Positions 35,691 through 49,139 of a stretch of DNA of 64,000 bases are shown piece after piece. The stretch covers positions 2,330,501-2,394,500 of the forward strand of contig NW_027183949.1 of the NCBI RefSeq assembly GCF_041296385.1. Direction: 5' to 3'. The notes below the pieces were generated by a model, which worked only from the letters and a program-made list of their open reading frames with translations, was not told the origin of the DNA and did not search any database. The DNA comes from Aphelocoma coerulescens (Eukaryota; Chordata; Aves; Passeriformes; Corvidae). The position numbers and the translations under genes were made by a program. Numbering within the stretch: position 1 is the stretch's first letter; every line of letters begins with the position of its first letter.

Positions 35691-37803
35691 CGGTGCCGCA
35701 GCCTGTTGTGCACAATTTATATGCTGATAAGAGAAGGGGGTGCTTTTGCAACGTTTTCCTTCCTGACACTTCTGTCTCTGTGAGCTTTAGCTGCTTGGAC
35801 TCAGGGATACCGAAGGTATGTGAAAGTGACTGGGATGCGAGAATCATGTTGCACAGGGAACAGGGAAGGTCAGCAAATGTTTCCTGTCCTGGCACATCTC
35901 TCAGTCTGAACTGCAGCTGCAGATGCTTCACTTCCGCCAAGGACTCTGCCACCTTGAGAGAAGGATGCGCTCTATGGAGTTGAGAAAGAAAGTGCGTCTC
36001 ACTAGCTTCTTTACTTCATAGACAGCAAAGGGGCTATGAAAGGCAGCACTGGCTTTTTGTTCTAGGACTTCTTCTTTACAAGCAGCTGCTGGATGTTTGG
36101 AAGGGGGTTTGGGATATGCAAAAATGAGAGGCTAAGATGGTAAGAGGGTAAGATGGAAGTCATCTGGCAAAAGCAGAGCTCACAAAAGGGCCAGCTGAGA
36201 AAGCTCTTGCTGCCTACAACTTCAACTGCACCCCTCAAAGCAGCAGCACACACGCTGCTCTCGGCACTTTCCTTCTCAGCTCTACGCACCATCCTAAGCC
36301 TTGCCTCTCCCACACTCAGGATCCAAAGACAACGGCACCAGGGACTGCTCACACACTAAAGGCACCAGGACAAAAGGCTCACCAGCTTGGCCTTTGCATT
36401 CCCGCTGACAGCTCCACAGCTTGAACCCAGAGAACTGCCTGCTGCCAACAGCCTTTCCAATCACTCTGAGCACCTCATGACAAGGAGTGTGGGGAATGAA
36501 TCTCCAGCAGCCTCCTGCCCCAGGCTGTCCCCCGGGAGCAGCCCTGCTCCAGGCTGTGACTGCCACCTGCACAGCCAAAGGACCCAGAGCCGGTGTTACA
36601 CACCACGGCTGTGCCTGGCACAGAGACACCAGTGGCCACACAAGTGGCCATGGCACTGTCCACACACAGTCCCTGCTGCTGCTCCCCCAGCCGCTGGCAC
36701 CAACTCCCAGCCACCCACTCCTAAAGCCACGGGGCCCACTGGGACACTGCGGGGGCTCGTGGAAGCCAGCGGCCATTGTGACACAGCGGGGCTGCACAGA
36801 GCCCACGGTGCTTTGTGACCCGTGGCTCCCAGGAGAGCCTTTGTGATGCTGGGGAACTACAAGGAAGCCTGGCTCCTCTGTGACACCACCACAGAAGCTC
36901 AGGGGAGCCCTGGAGACCGTGCTGATGCTATTGAACCTGATGCAACCCTGCCTCCTCTGTGACACCACAGAAGCTCTTGGAGCCCTGGAGACCGTGGTGA
37001 TGCTATGGAACCTGATGCAACCCTGCCTCCTCTGTGACACCACAGAACCTCTGGGAGCCCTGGAGACCGTGCTGATGCTATGGAACCTGATGCAACCCTG
37101 CCTCCACTGTGACACCACAGAAGCTCGGGGAGCTCTGCAGACCGTGGGGATGCTGGCGAAGCTGACGGAACCCTGGGCACCACAGTGACGCTATGGAACC
37201 TGGTGGAACCGAGGGGCCACAGTGACACTGTGGGGCCTTTTGGAAGCAACAGGACCCTGGTGGGAAGCCACGGGATGATTAATCCTGCACGAACCTGCTC
37301 CAGGTGGGCTCCTCTCTCCCGGCTTCCACAGGTGCTGCTAGGATCCCACTCCGGCACTGGCTTGGCACGGGCTCACGGCTTCCTTTGGCAATGGCTCTGC
37401 TCCAGGATGGCATGCTGCAGAGAATGCAGGTAGATTTTGTGCTCACTCCTGGCATGCAGCTGGACAATAAAGCCTGATCCAGCCCCCCCTCAGCATATGT
37501 CCGGCTCTGGCATTGGGGCGGGGCAACTTTGGGAGCAGCCCCAGCCCTGCTCCTGCTCCCGGCTGGGCACCCAGCTGCTGGGACACAGGTGTGTCCTGAT
37601 GCCACCGTCTACTCCTTTGAGAAGGGGAGGACAGAGTGCATCAGGGAGTTTGGTGTGGCTTACATGCGGCAAGGAGAAGGTGCAGCCCCAAACTGGCTTT
37701 CACTTCTAGAACCTTTTGCTATTGCGGGAGCAGCTGCTGGAGCTTTTCAACCGAGCTGCAAGAGTGAAAAGTGTGATGGCATGTCTATCTGAGAAGGAAG
37801 GTT
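35691..37803 (+). repeat. Macrosatellite unit U17 (2113 bp, 3 copies, 5-bp deletion)
   Basis: CCTCT is missing at the 36012/36013 junction (CTTCTTTACTTC). Alleles C59, A117, A128, T392, T870. The deletion breaks the 69-codon frame that is open in units without it. Confidence 0.97.
36873..37176 (+). repeat. 75-bp minisatellite in U17, order F-A-P-D
   Basis: Common three-copy arrangement. Confidence 0.93.
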
Positions 37804-40071
37804 CGGTGCCGCAGCCTGTTGTGCACAATTTATATGCTGATAAGAGAAGGGGGTGCTTTTGCAACGTTTTCCTTCCTGACACTTCTGTCTCTGTGAGCTT
37901 TAGCTGCTTGGACTCAGGGATACCGAAGGTATGTGAAAGTGACTGGGATGCGAGAATCATGTTGCACAGGGAACAGGGAAGGTCAGCAAATGTTTCCTGT
38001 CCTGGCACATCTCTCAGTCTGAACTGCAGCTGCAGATGCTTCACTTCCGCCAAGGACTCTGCCACCTTGAGAGAAGGATGCGCTCTATGGAGTTGAGAAA
38101 GAAAGTGCGTCTCACTAGCTTCTTTCCTCTACTTCATAGACAGCAAAGGGGCTATGAAAGGCAGCACTGGCTTTTTGTTCTAGGACTTCTTCTTTACAAG
38201 CAGCTGCTGGATGTTTGGAAGGGGGTTTGGGATATGCAAAAATGAGAGGCTAAGATGGTAAGAGGGTAAGATGGAAGTCATCTGGCAAAAGCAGAGCTCA
38301 CAAAAGGGCCAGCTGAGAAAGCTCTTGCTGCCTACAACTTCAACTGCACCCCTCAAAGCAGCAGCACACACGCTGCTCTCGGCACTTTCCTTCTCAGCTC
38401 TACGCACCATCCTAAGCCTTGCCTCTCCCACACTCAGGATCCAAAGACAACGGCACCAGGGACTGCTCACACACTAAAGGCACCAGGACAAAAGGCTCAC
38501 CAGCTTGGCCTTTGCATTCCCGCTGACAGCTCCACAGCTTGAACCCAGAGAACTGCCTGCTGCCAACAGCCTTTCCAATCACTCTGAGCACCTCATGACA
38601 AGGAGTGTGGGGAATGAATCTCCAGCAGCCTCCTGCCCCAGGCTGTCCCCCGGGAGCAGCCCTGCTCCAGGCCGTGACTGCCACCTGCACAGCCAAAGGA
38701 CCCAGAGCCGGTGTTACACACCACGGCTGTGCCTGGCACAGAGACACCAGTGGCCACACAAGTGGCCATGGCACTGTCCACACACAGTCCCTGCTGCTGC
38801 TCCCCCAGCCGCTGGCACCAACTCCCAGCCACCCACTCCTAAAGCCACGGGGCCCACTGGGACACTGCGGGGGCTCGTGGAAGCCAGCGGCCATTGTGAC
38901 ACAGCGGGGCTGCACAGAGCCCACGGTGCTTTGTGACCCGTGGCTCCCAGGAGAGCCTTTGTGATGCTGGGGAACTACAAGGAAGCCTGGCTCCTCTGTG
39001 ACACCACCACAGAAGCTCAGGGGAGCCCTGGAGACCGTGCTGATGCTATTGAACCTGATGCAACCCTGCCTCCTCTGTGACACCACAGAAGCTCTTGGAG
39101 CCCTGGAGACCGTGGTGATGCTATGGAACCTGATGCAACCCTGCCTCCTCTGTGACACCACAGAACCTCTGGGAGCCCTGGAGACCGTGCTGATGCTATG
39201 GAACCTGATGCAACCCTGCCTCCACTGTGACACCACAGAAGCTCAGGGAGCCCTGGAGACTGTGCTGATGCTATGGAACCTGATGCAACCCTGCCTCCAC
39301 TGTGACACCACAGAACCTCTGGGAGCCCTGGAGACCGTGCTGATGCTATGGAACCTGATGCAACCCTGCCTCCACTGTGACACCACAGAAGCTCGGGGAG
39401 CTCTGCAGACCGTGGGGATGCTGGCGAAGCTGACGGAACCCTGGGCACCACAGTGACGCTATGGAACCTGGTGGAACCGAGGGGCCACAGTGACACTGTG
39501 GGGCCTTTTGGAAGCAACAGGACCCTGGTGGGAAGCCACGGGATGATTAATCCTGCACGAACCTGCTCCAGGTGGGCTCCTCTCTCCCGGCTTCCACAGG
39601 TGCTGCTAGGATCCCACTCCGGCACTGGCTTGGCACGGGCTCACGGCTTCCTTTGGCAATGGCTCTGCTCCAGGATGGCATGCTGCAGAGAATGCAGGTA
39701 GATTTTGTGCTCACTCCTGGCATGCAGCTGGACAATAAAGCCTGATCCAGCCCCCCCTCAGCATATGTCCGGCTCTGGCATTGGGGCGGGGCAACTTTGG
39801 GAGCAGCCCCAGCCCTGCTCCTGCTCCCGGCTGGGCACCCAGCTGCTGGGACACAGGTGTGTCCTGATGCCACCGTCTACTCCTTTGAGAAGGGGAGGAC
39901 AGAGTGCATCAGGGAGTTTGGTGTGGCTTACATGCGGCAAGGAGAAGGTGCAGCCCCAAACTGGCTTTCACTTCTAGAACCTTTTGCTATTGCGGGAGCA
40001 GCTGCTGGAGCTTTTCAACCGAGCTGCAAGAGTGAAAAGTGTGATGGCATGTCTATCTGAGAAGGAAGGTT
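37804..40071 (+). repeat. Macrosatellite unit U18 (2268 bp, 5 copies)
   Basis: Alleles C59, A117, A128, T392, C870. Confidence 0.97.
38991..39444 (+). repeat. 75-bp minisatellite in U18, order F-A-P-Q-P-D
   Basis: C at 39265 in the Q copy, as in U16. Confidence 0.93.
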
Positions 40072-42490
40072 CGGTGCCGCAGCCTGTTGTGCACAATTTA
40101 TATGCTGATAAGAGAAGGGGGTGCTTTTGCAACGTTTTCCTTCCTGACACTTCTGTCTCTGTGAGCTTTAGCTGCTTGGACTCAGGGATACCGAAGGTAT
40201 GTGAAAGTGACTGGGATGCGAGAATCATGTTGCACAGGGAACAGGGAAGGTCAGCAAATGTTTCCTGTCCTGGCACATCTCTCAGTCTGAACTGCAGCTG
40301 CAGATGCTTCACTTCCGCCAAGGACTCTGCCACCTTGAGAGAAGGATGCGCTCTATGGAGTTGAGAAAGAAAGTGCGTCTCACTAGCTTCTTTCCTCTAC
40401 TTCATAGACAGCAAAGGGGCTATGAAAGGCAGCACTGGCTTTTTGTTCTAGGACTTCTTCTTCACAAGCAGCTGCTGGATGTTTGGAAGGGGGTTTGGGA
40501 TATGCAAAAATGAGAGGCTAAGATGGTAAGAGGGTAAGATGGAAGTCATCTGGCAAAAGCAGAGCTCACAAAAGGGCCAGCTGAGAAAGCTCTTGCTGCC
40601 TACAACTTCAACTGCACCCCTCAAAGCAGCAGCACACACGCTGCTCTCGGCACTTTCCTTCTCAGCTCTACGCACCATCCTAAGCCTTGCCTCTCCCACA
40701 CTCAGGATCCAAAGACAACGGCACCAGGGACTGCTCACACACTAAAGGCACCAGGACAAAAGGCTCACCAGCTTGGCCTTTGCATTCCCGCTGACAGCTC
40801 CACAGCTTGAACCCAGAGAACTGCCTGCTGCCAACAGCCTTTCCAATCACTCTGAGCACCTCATGACAAGGAGTGTGGGGAATGAATCTCCAGCAGCCTC
40901 CTGCCCCAGGCTGTCCCCCGGGAGCAGCCCTGCTCCAGGCTGTGACTGCCACCTGCACAGCCAAAGGACCCAGAGCCGGTGTTACACACCACGGCTGTGC
41001 CTGGCACAGAGACACCAGTGGCCACACAAGTGGCCATGGCACTGTCCACACACAGTCCCTGCTGCTGCTCCCCCAGCCGCTGGCACCAACTCCCAGCCAC
41101 CCACTCCTAAAGCCACGGGGCCCACTGGGACACTGCGGGGGCTCGTGGAAGCCAGCGGCCATTGTGACACAGCGGGGCTGCACAGAGCCCACGGTGCTTT
41201 GTGACCCGTGGCTCCCAGGAGAGCCTTTGTGATGCTGGGGAACTACAAGGAAGCCTGGCTCCTCTGTGACACCACCACAGAAGCTCAGGGGAGCCCTGGA
41301 GACCGTGCTGATGCTATTGAACCTGATGCAACCCTGCCTCCTCTGTGACACCACAGAAGCTCTTGGAGCCCTGGAGACCGTGGTGATGCTATGGAACCTG
41401 ATGCAACCCTGCCTCCTCTGTGACACCACAGAAGCTCAGGGGAGCCCTGGAGACCGTGCTGATGCTATGGAACCTGATGCAACCCTGCCTCCTCTGTGAC
41501 ACCACAGAAGCTCAGGGAGCCCTGGAGACTGTGGTGATGCTATGGAACCTGATGCAACCCTGCCTCCTCTGTGACACCACAGAACCTCTGGGAGCCCTGG
41601 AGACCGTGGTGATGCTATGGAACCTGATGCAACCCTGCCTCCACTGTGACACCACAGAAGCTCAGGGAGCCCTGGAGACTGTGGTGATGCTATGGAACCT
41701 GATGCAACCCTGCCTCCACTGTGACACCACAGAACCTCTGGGAGCCCTGGAGACCGTGCTGATGCTATGGAACCTGATGCAACCCTGCCTCCACTGTGAC
41801 ACCACAGAAGCTCGGGGAGCTCTGCAGACCGTGGGGATGCTGGCGAAGCTGACGGAACCCTGGGCACCACAGTGACGCTATGGAACCTGGTGGAACCGAG
41901 GGGCCACAGTGACACTGTGGGGCCTTTTGGAAGCAACAGGACCCTGGTGGGAAGCCACGGGATGATTAATCCTGCACGAACCTGCTCCAGGTGGGCTCCT
42001 CTCTCCCGGCTTCCACAGGTGCTGCTAGGATCCCACTCCGGCACTGGCTTGGCACGGGCTCACGGCTTCCTTTGGCAATGGCTCTGCTCCAGGATGGCAT
42101 GCTGCAGAGAATGCAGGTAGATTTTGTGCTCACTCCTGGCATGCAGCTGGACAATAAAGCCTGATCCAGCCCCCCCTCAGCATATGTCCGGCTCTGGCAT
42201 TGGGGCGGGGCAACTTTGGGAGCAGCCCCAGCCCTGCTCCTGCTCCCGGCTGGGCACCCAGCTGCTGGGACACAGGTGTGTCCTGATGCCACCGTCTACT
42301 CCTTTGAGAAGGGGAGGACAGAGTGCATCAGGGAGTTTGGTGTGGCTTACATGCGGCAAGGAGAAGGTGCAGCCCCAAACTGGCTTTCACTTCTAGAACC
42401 TTTTGCTATTGCGGGAGCAGCTGCTGGAGCTTTTCAACCGAGCTGCAAGAGTGAAAAGTGTGATGGCATGTCTATCTGAGAAGGAAGGTT
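40072..42490 (+). repeat. Macrosatellite unit U19 (2419 bp, 7 copies)
   Basis: Alleles C59, A117, A128, C392, T870. First of the seven-copy class. Confidence 0.97.
41259..41863 (+). repeat. 75-bp minisatellite in U19, order F-A-R-Q-P-Q-P-D
   Basis: Equals the U2 arrangement with one Q-P pair (150 bp) duplicated. Confidence 0.93.
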
Positions 42491-44758
42491 CGGTGCCGCA
42501 GCCTGTTGTGCACAATTTATATGCTGATAAGAGAAGGGGGTGCTTTTGGAACGTTTTCCTTCCTGACACTTCTGTCTCTGTGAGCTTTAGCTGCTTGGAC
42601 TCAGGGATACCGAAGGTATGTGAAAGTGACTGGGATGCGAGAATCATGTTGCACAGGGAACAGGGAAGGTCAGCAAATGTTTCCTGTCCTGGCACATCTC
42701 TCAGTCTGAACTGCAGCTGCAGATGCTTCACTTCCGCCAAGGACTCTGCCACCTTGAGAGAAGGATGCGCTCTATGGAGTTGAGAAAGAAAGTGCGTCTC
42801 ACTAGCTTCTTTCCTCTACTTCATAGACAGCAAAGGGGCTATGAAAGGCAGCACTGGCTTTTTGTTCTAGGACTTCTTCTTTACAAGCAGCTGCTGGATG
42901 TTTGGAAGGGGGTTTGGGATATGCAAAAATGAGAGGCTAAGATGGTAAGAGGGTAAGATGGAAGTCATCTGGCAAAAGCAGAGCTCACAAAAGGGCCAGC
43001 TGAGAAAGCTCTTGCTGCCTACAACTTCAACTGCACCCCTCAAAGCAGCAGCACACACGCTGCTCTCGGCACTTTCCTTCTCAGCTCTACGCACCATCCT
43101 AAGCCTTGCCTCTCCCACACTCAGGATCCAAAGACAACGGCACCAGGGACTGCTCACACACTAAAGGCACCAGGACAAAAGGCTCACCAGCTTGGCCTTT
43201 GCATTCCCGCTGACAGCTCCACAGCTTGAACCCAGAGAACTGCCTGCTGCCAACAGCCTTTCCAATCACTCTGAGCACCTCATGACAAGGAGTGTGGGGA
43301 ATGAATCTCCAGCAGCCTCCTGCCCCAGGCTGTCCCCCGGGAGCAGCCCTGCTCCAGGCCGTGACTGCCACCTGCACAGCCAAAGGACCCAGAGCCGGTG
43401 TTACACACCACGGCTGTGCCTGGCACAGAGACACCAGTGGCCACACAAGTGGCCATGGCACTGTCCACACACAGTCCCTGCTGCTGCTCCCCCAGCCGCT
43501 GGCACCAACTCCCAGCCACCCACTCCTAAAGCCACGGGGCCCACTGGGACACTGCGGGGGCTCGTGGAAGCCAGCGGCCATTGTGACACAGCGGGGCTGC
43601 ACAGAGCCCACGGTGCTTTGTGACCCGTGGCTCCCAGGAGAGCCTTTGTGATGCTGGGGAACTACAAGGAAGCCTGGCTCCTCTGTGACACCACCACAGA
43701 AGCTCAGGGGAGCCCTGGAGACCGTGCTGATGCTATTGAACCTGATGCAACCCTGCCTCCTCTGTGACACCACAGAACCTCTGGGAGCCCTGGAGACCGT
43801 GGTGATGCTATGGAACCTGATGCAACCCTGCCTCCTCTGTGACACCACAGAACCTCTGGGAGCCCTGGAGACCGTGCTGATGCTATGGAACCTGATGCAA
43901 CCCTGCCTCCACTGTGACACCACAGAAGCTCAGGGAGCCCTGGAGACTGTGGTGATGCTATGGAACCTGATGCAACCCTGCCTCCACTGTGACACCACAG
44001 AACCTCTGGGAGCCCTGGAGACCGTGCTGATGCTATGGAACCTGATGCAACCCTGCCTCCACTGTGACACCACAGAAGCTCGGGGAGCTCTGCAGACCGT
44101 GGGGATGCTGGCGAAGCTGACGGAACCCTGGGCACCACAGTGACGCTATGGAACCTGGTGGAACCGAGGGGCCACAGTGACACTGTGGGGCCTTTTGGAA
44201 GCAACAGGACCCTGGTGGGAAGCCACGGGATGATTAATCCTGCACGAACCTGCTCCAGGTGGGCTCCTCTCTCCCGGCTTCCACAGGTGCTGCTAGGATC
44301 CCACTCCGGCACTGGCTTGGCACGGGCTCACGACTTCCTTTGGCAATGGCTCTGCTCCAGGATGGCATGCTGCAGAGAATGCAGGTAGATTTTGTGCTCA
44401 CTCCTGGCATGCAGCTGGACAATAAAGCCTGATCCAGCCCCCCCTCAGCATATGTCCGGCTCTGGCATTGGGGCGGGGCAACTTTGGGAGCAGCCCCAGC
44501 CCTGCTCCTGCTCCCGGCTGGGCACCCAGCTGCTGGGACACAGGTGTGTCCTGATGCCACCGTCTACTCCTTTGAGAAGGGGAGGACAGAGTGCATCAGG
44601 GAGTTTGGTGTGGCTTACATGCGGCAAGGAGAAGGTGCAGCCCCAAACTGGCTTTCACTTCTAGAACCTTTTGCTATTGCGGGAGCAGCTGCTGGAGCTT
44701 TTCAACCGAGCTGCAAGAGTGAAAAGTGTGATGGCATGTCTATCTGAGAAGGAAGGTT
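42491..44758 (+). repeat. Macrosatellite unit U20 (2268 bp, 5 copies)
   Basis: Alleles G59, A117, A128, T392, C870. Private G-to-A at 44333. Confidence 0.97.
43678..44131 (+). repeat. 75-bp minisatellite in U20, order F-P-P-Q-P-D
   Basis: Matches U11. Confidence 0.93.
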
Positions 44759-47026
44759 CGGTGCCGCAGCCTGTTGTGCACAATTTATATGCTGATAAGA
44801 GAAGGGGGTGCTTTTGGAACGTTTTCCTTCCTGACACTTCTGTCTCTGTGAGCTTTAGCTGCTTGGACTCAGGGATACCGAAGGTATGTGAAAGTGACTG
44901 GGATGCGAGAATCATGTTGCACAGGGAACAGGGAAGGTCAGCAAATGTTTCCTGTCCTGGCACATCTCTCAGTCTGAACTGCAGCTGCAGATGCTTCACT
45001 TCCGCCAAGGACTCTGCCACCTTGAGAGAAGGATGCGCTCTATGGAGTTGAGAAAGAAAGTGCGTCTCACTAGCTTCTTTCCTCTACTTCATAGACAGCA
45101 AAGGGGCTATGAAAGGCAGCACTGGCTTTTTGTTCTAGGACTTCTTCTTTACAAGCAGCTGCTGGATGTTTGGAAGGGGGTTTGGGATATGCAAAAATGA
45201 GAGGCTAAGATGGTAAGAGGGTAAGATGGAAGTCATCTGGCAAAAGCAGAGCTCACAAAAGGGCCAGCTGAGAAAGCTCTTGCTGCCTACAACTTCAACT
45301 GCACCCCTCAAAGCAGCAGCACACACGCTGCTCTCGGCACTTTCCTTCTCAGCTCTACGCACCATCCTAAGCCTTGCCTCTCCCACACTCAGGATCCAAA
45401 GACAACGGCACCAGGGACTGCTCACACACTAAAGGCACCAGGACAAAAGGCTCACCAGCTTGGCCTTTGCATTCCCGCTGACAGCTCCACAGCTTGAACC
45501 CAGAGAACTGCCTGCTGCCAACAGCCTTTCCAATCACTCTGAGCACCTCATGACAAGGAGTGTGGGGAATGAATCTCCAGCAGCCTCCTGCCCCAGGCTG
45601 TCCCCCGGGAGCAGCCCTGCTCCAGGCCGTGACTGCCACCTGCACAGCCAAAGGACCCAGAGCCGGTGTTACACACCACGGCTGTGCCTGGCACAGAGAC
45701 ACCAGTGGCCACACAAGTGGCCATGGCACTGTCCACACACAGTCCCTGCTGCTGCTCCCCCAGCCGCTGGCACCAACTCCCAGCCACCCACTCCTAAAGC
45801 CACGGGGCCCACTGGGACACTGCGGGGGCTCGTGGAAGCCAGCGGCCATTGTGACACAGCGGGGCTGCACAGAGCCCACGGTGCTTTGTGACCCGTGGCT
45901 CCCAGGAGAGCCTTTGTGATGCTGGGGAACTACAAGGAAGCCTGGCTCCTCTGTGACACCACCACAGAAGCTCAGGGGAGCCCTGGAGACCGTGCTGATG
46001 CTATTGAACCTGATGCAACCCTGCCTCCTCTGTGACACCACAGAAGCTCTTGGAGCCCTGGAGACCGTGCTGATGCTATGGAACCTGATGCAACCCTGCC
46101 TCCTCTGTGACACCACAGAACCTCTGGGAGCCCTGGAGACCGTGCTGATGCTATGGAACCTGATGCAACCCTGCCTCCACTGTGACACCACAGAAGCTCA
46201 GGGAGCCCTGGAGACTGTGGTGATGCTATGGAACCTGATGCAACCCTGCCTCCACTGTGACACCACAGAACCTCTGGGAGCCCTGGAGACCGTGCTGATG
46301 CTATGGAACCTGATGCAACCCTGCCTCCACTGTGACACCACAGAAGCTCGGGGAGCTCTGCAGACCGTGGGGATGCTGGCGAAGCTGACGGAACCCTGGG
46401 CACCACAGTGACGCTATGGAACCTGGTGGAACCGAGGGGCCACAGTGACACTGTGGGGCCTTTTGGAAGCAACAGGACCCTGGTGGGAAGCCACGGGATG
46501 ATTAATCCTGCACGAACCTGCTCCAGGTGGGCTCCTCTCTCCCGGCTTCCACAGGTGCTGCTAGGATCCCACTCCGGCACTGGCTTGGCACGGGCTCACG
46601 GCTTCCTTTGGCAATGGCTCTGCTCCAGGATGGCATGCTGCAGAGAATGCAGGTAGATTTTGTGCTCACTCCTGGCATGCAGCTGGACAATAAAGCCTGA
46701 TCCAGCCCCCCCTCAGCATATGTCCGGCTCTGGCATTGGGGCGGGGCAACTTTGGGAGCAGCCCCAGCCCTGCTCCTGCTCCCGGCTGGGCACCCAGCTG
46801 CTGGGACACAGGTGTGTCCTGATGCCACCGTCTACTCCTTTGAGAAGGGGAGGACAGAGTGCATCAGGGAGTTTGGTGTGGCTTACATGCGGCAAGGAGA
46901 AGGTGCAGCCCCAAACTGGCTTTCACTTCTAGAACCTTTTGCTATTGCGGGAGCAGCTGCTGGAGCTTTTCAACCGAGCTGCAAGAGTGAAAAGTGTGAT
47001 GGCATGTCTATCTGAGAAGGAAGGTT
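44759..47026 (+). repeat. Macrosatellite unit U21 (2268 bp, 5 copies)
   Basis: Alleles G59, A117, A128, T392, C870. Confidence 0.97.
45946..46399 (+). repeat. 75-bp minisatellite in U21, order F-A-P-Q-P-D
   Basis: Carries the ACCGTGCTGATG variant in the A copy, as in U13 and U27. Confidence 0.93.
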
Positions 47027-49139
47027 CGGTGCCGCAGCCTGTTGTGCACAATTTATATGCTGATAAGAGAAGGGGGTGCTTTTGGAACGTTTTCCTTCCT
47101 GACACTTCTGTCTCTGTGAGCTTTAGCTGCTTGGACTCAGGGATACCGAAGGTATGTGAAAGTGACTGGGATGCGAGAATCATGTTGCACAGGGAACAGG
47201 GAAGGTCAGCAAATGTTTCCTGTCCTGGCACATCTCTCAGTCTGAACTGCAGCTGCAGATGCTTCACTTCCGCCAAGGACTCTGCCACCTTGAGAGAAGG
47301 ATGCGCTCTATGGAGTTGAGAAAGAAAGTGCGTCTCACTAGCTTCTTTACTTCATAGACAGCAAAGGGGCTATGAAAGGCAGCACTGGCTTTTTGTTCTA
47401 GGACTTCTTCTTCACAAGCAGCTGCTGGATGTTTGGAAGGGGGTTTGGGATATGCAAAAATGAGAGGCTAAGATGGTAAGAGGGTAAGATGGAAGTCATC
47501 TGGCAAAAGCAGAGCTCACAAAAGGGCCAGCTGAGAAAGCTCTTGCTGCCTACAACTTCAACTGCACCCCTCAAAGCAGCAGCACACACGCTGCTCTCGG
47601 CACTTTCCTTCTCAGCTCTACGCACCATCCTAAGCCTTGCCTCTCCCACACTCAGGATCCAAAGACAACGGCACCAGGGACTGCTCACACACTAAAGGCA
47701 CCAGGACAAAAGGCTCACCAGCTTGGCCTTTGCATTCCCGCTGACAGCTCCACAGCTTGAACCCAGAGAACTGCCTGCTGCCAACAGCCTTTCCAATCAC
47801 TCTGAGCACCTCATGACAAGGAGTGTGGGGAATGAATCTCCAGCAGCCTCCTGCCCCAGGCTGTCCCCCGGGAGCAGCCCTGCTCCAGGCTGTGACTGCC
47901 ACCTGCACAGCCAAAGGACCCAGAGCCGGTGTTACACACCACGGCTGTGCCTGGCACAGAGACACCAGTGGCCACACAAGTGGCCATGGCACTGTCCACA
48001 CACAGTCCCTGCTGCTGCTCCCCCAGCCGCTGGCACCAACTCCCAGCCACCCACTCCTAAAGCCACGGGGCCCACTGGGACACTGCGGGGGCTCGTGGAA
48101 GCCAGCGGCCATTGTGACACAGCGGGGCTGCACAGAGCCCACGGTGCTTTGTGACCCGTGGCTCCCAGGAGAGCCTTTGTGATGCTGGGGAACTACAAGG
48201 AAGCCTGGCTCCTCTGTGACACCACCACAGAAGCTCAGGGGAGCCCTGGAGACCGTGCTGATGCTATTGAACCTGATGCAACCCTGCCTCCTCTGTGACA
48301 CCACAGAAGCTCTTGGAGCCCTGGAGACCGTGGTGATGCTATGGAACCTGATGCAACCCTGCCTCCTCTGTGACACCACAGAACCTCTGGGAGCCCTGGA
48401 GACCGTGCTGATGCTATGGAACCTGATGCAACCCTGCCTCCACTGTGACACCACAGAAGCTCGGGGAGCTCTGCAGACCGTGGGGATGCTGGCGAAGCTG
48501 ACGGAACCCTGGGCACCACAGTGACGCTATGGAACCTGGTGGAACCGAGGGGCCACAGTGACACTGTGGGGCCTTTTGGAAGCAACAGGACCCTGGTGGG
48601 AAGCCACGGGATGATTAATCCTGCACGAACCTGCTCCAGGTGGGCTCCTCTCTCCCGGCTTCCACAGGTGCTGCTAGGATCCCACTCCGGCACTGGCTTG
48701 GCACGGGCTCACGGCTTCCTTTGGCAATGGCTCTGCTCCAGGATGGCATGCTGCAGAGAATGCAGGTAGATTTTGTGCTCACTCCTGGCATGCAGCTGGA
48801 CAATAAAGCCTGATCCAGCCCCCCCTCAGCATATGTCCGGCTCTGGCATTGGGGCGGGGCAACTTTGGGAGCAGCCCCAGCCCTGCTCCTGCTCCCGGCT
48901 GGGCACCCAGCTGCTGGGACACAGGTGTGTCCTGATGCCACCGTCTACTCCTTTGAGAAGGGGAGGACAGAGTGCATCAGGGAGTTTGGTGTGGCTTACA
49001 TGCGGCAAGGAGAAGGTGCAGCCCCAAACTGGCTTTCACTTCTAGAACCTTTTGCTATTGCGGGAGCAGCTGCTGGAGCTTTTCAACCGAGCTGCAAGAG
49101 TGAAAAGTGTGATGGCATGTCTATCTGAGAAGGAAGGTT
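47027..49139 (+). repeat. Macrosatellite unit U22 (2113 bp, 3 copies, 5-bp deletion)
   Basis: Same CCTCT deletion as U17, at the 47348/47349 junction. The flanking alleles differ: G59 and C392 here, C59 and T392 in U17; T870 in both. Confidence 0.97.
48209..48512 (+). repeat. 75-bp minisatellite in U22, order F-A-P-D
   Basis: Matches U17. Confidence 0.93.
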
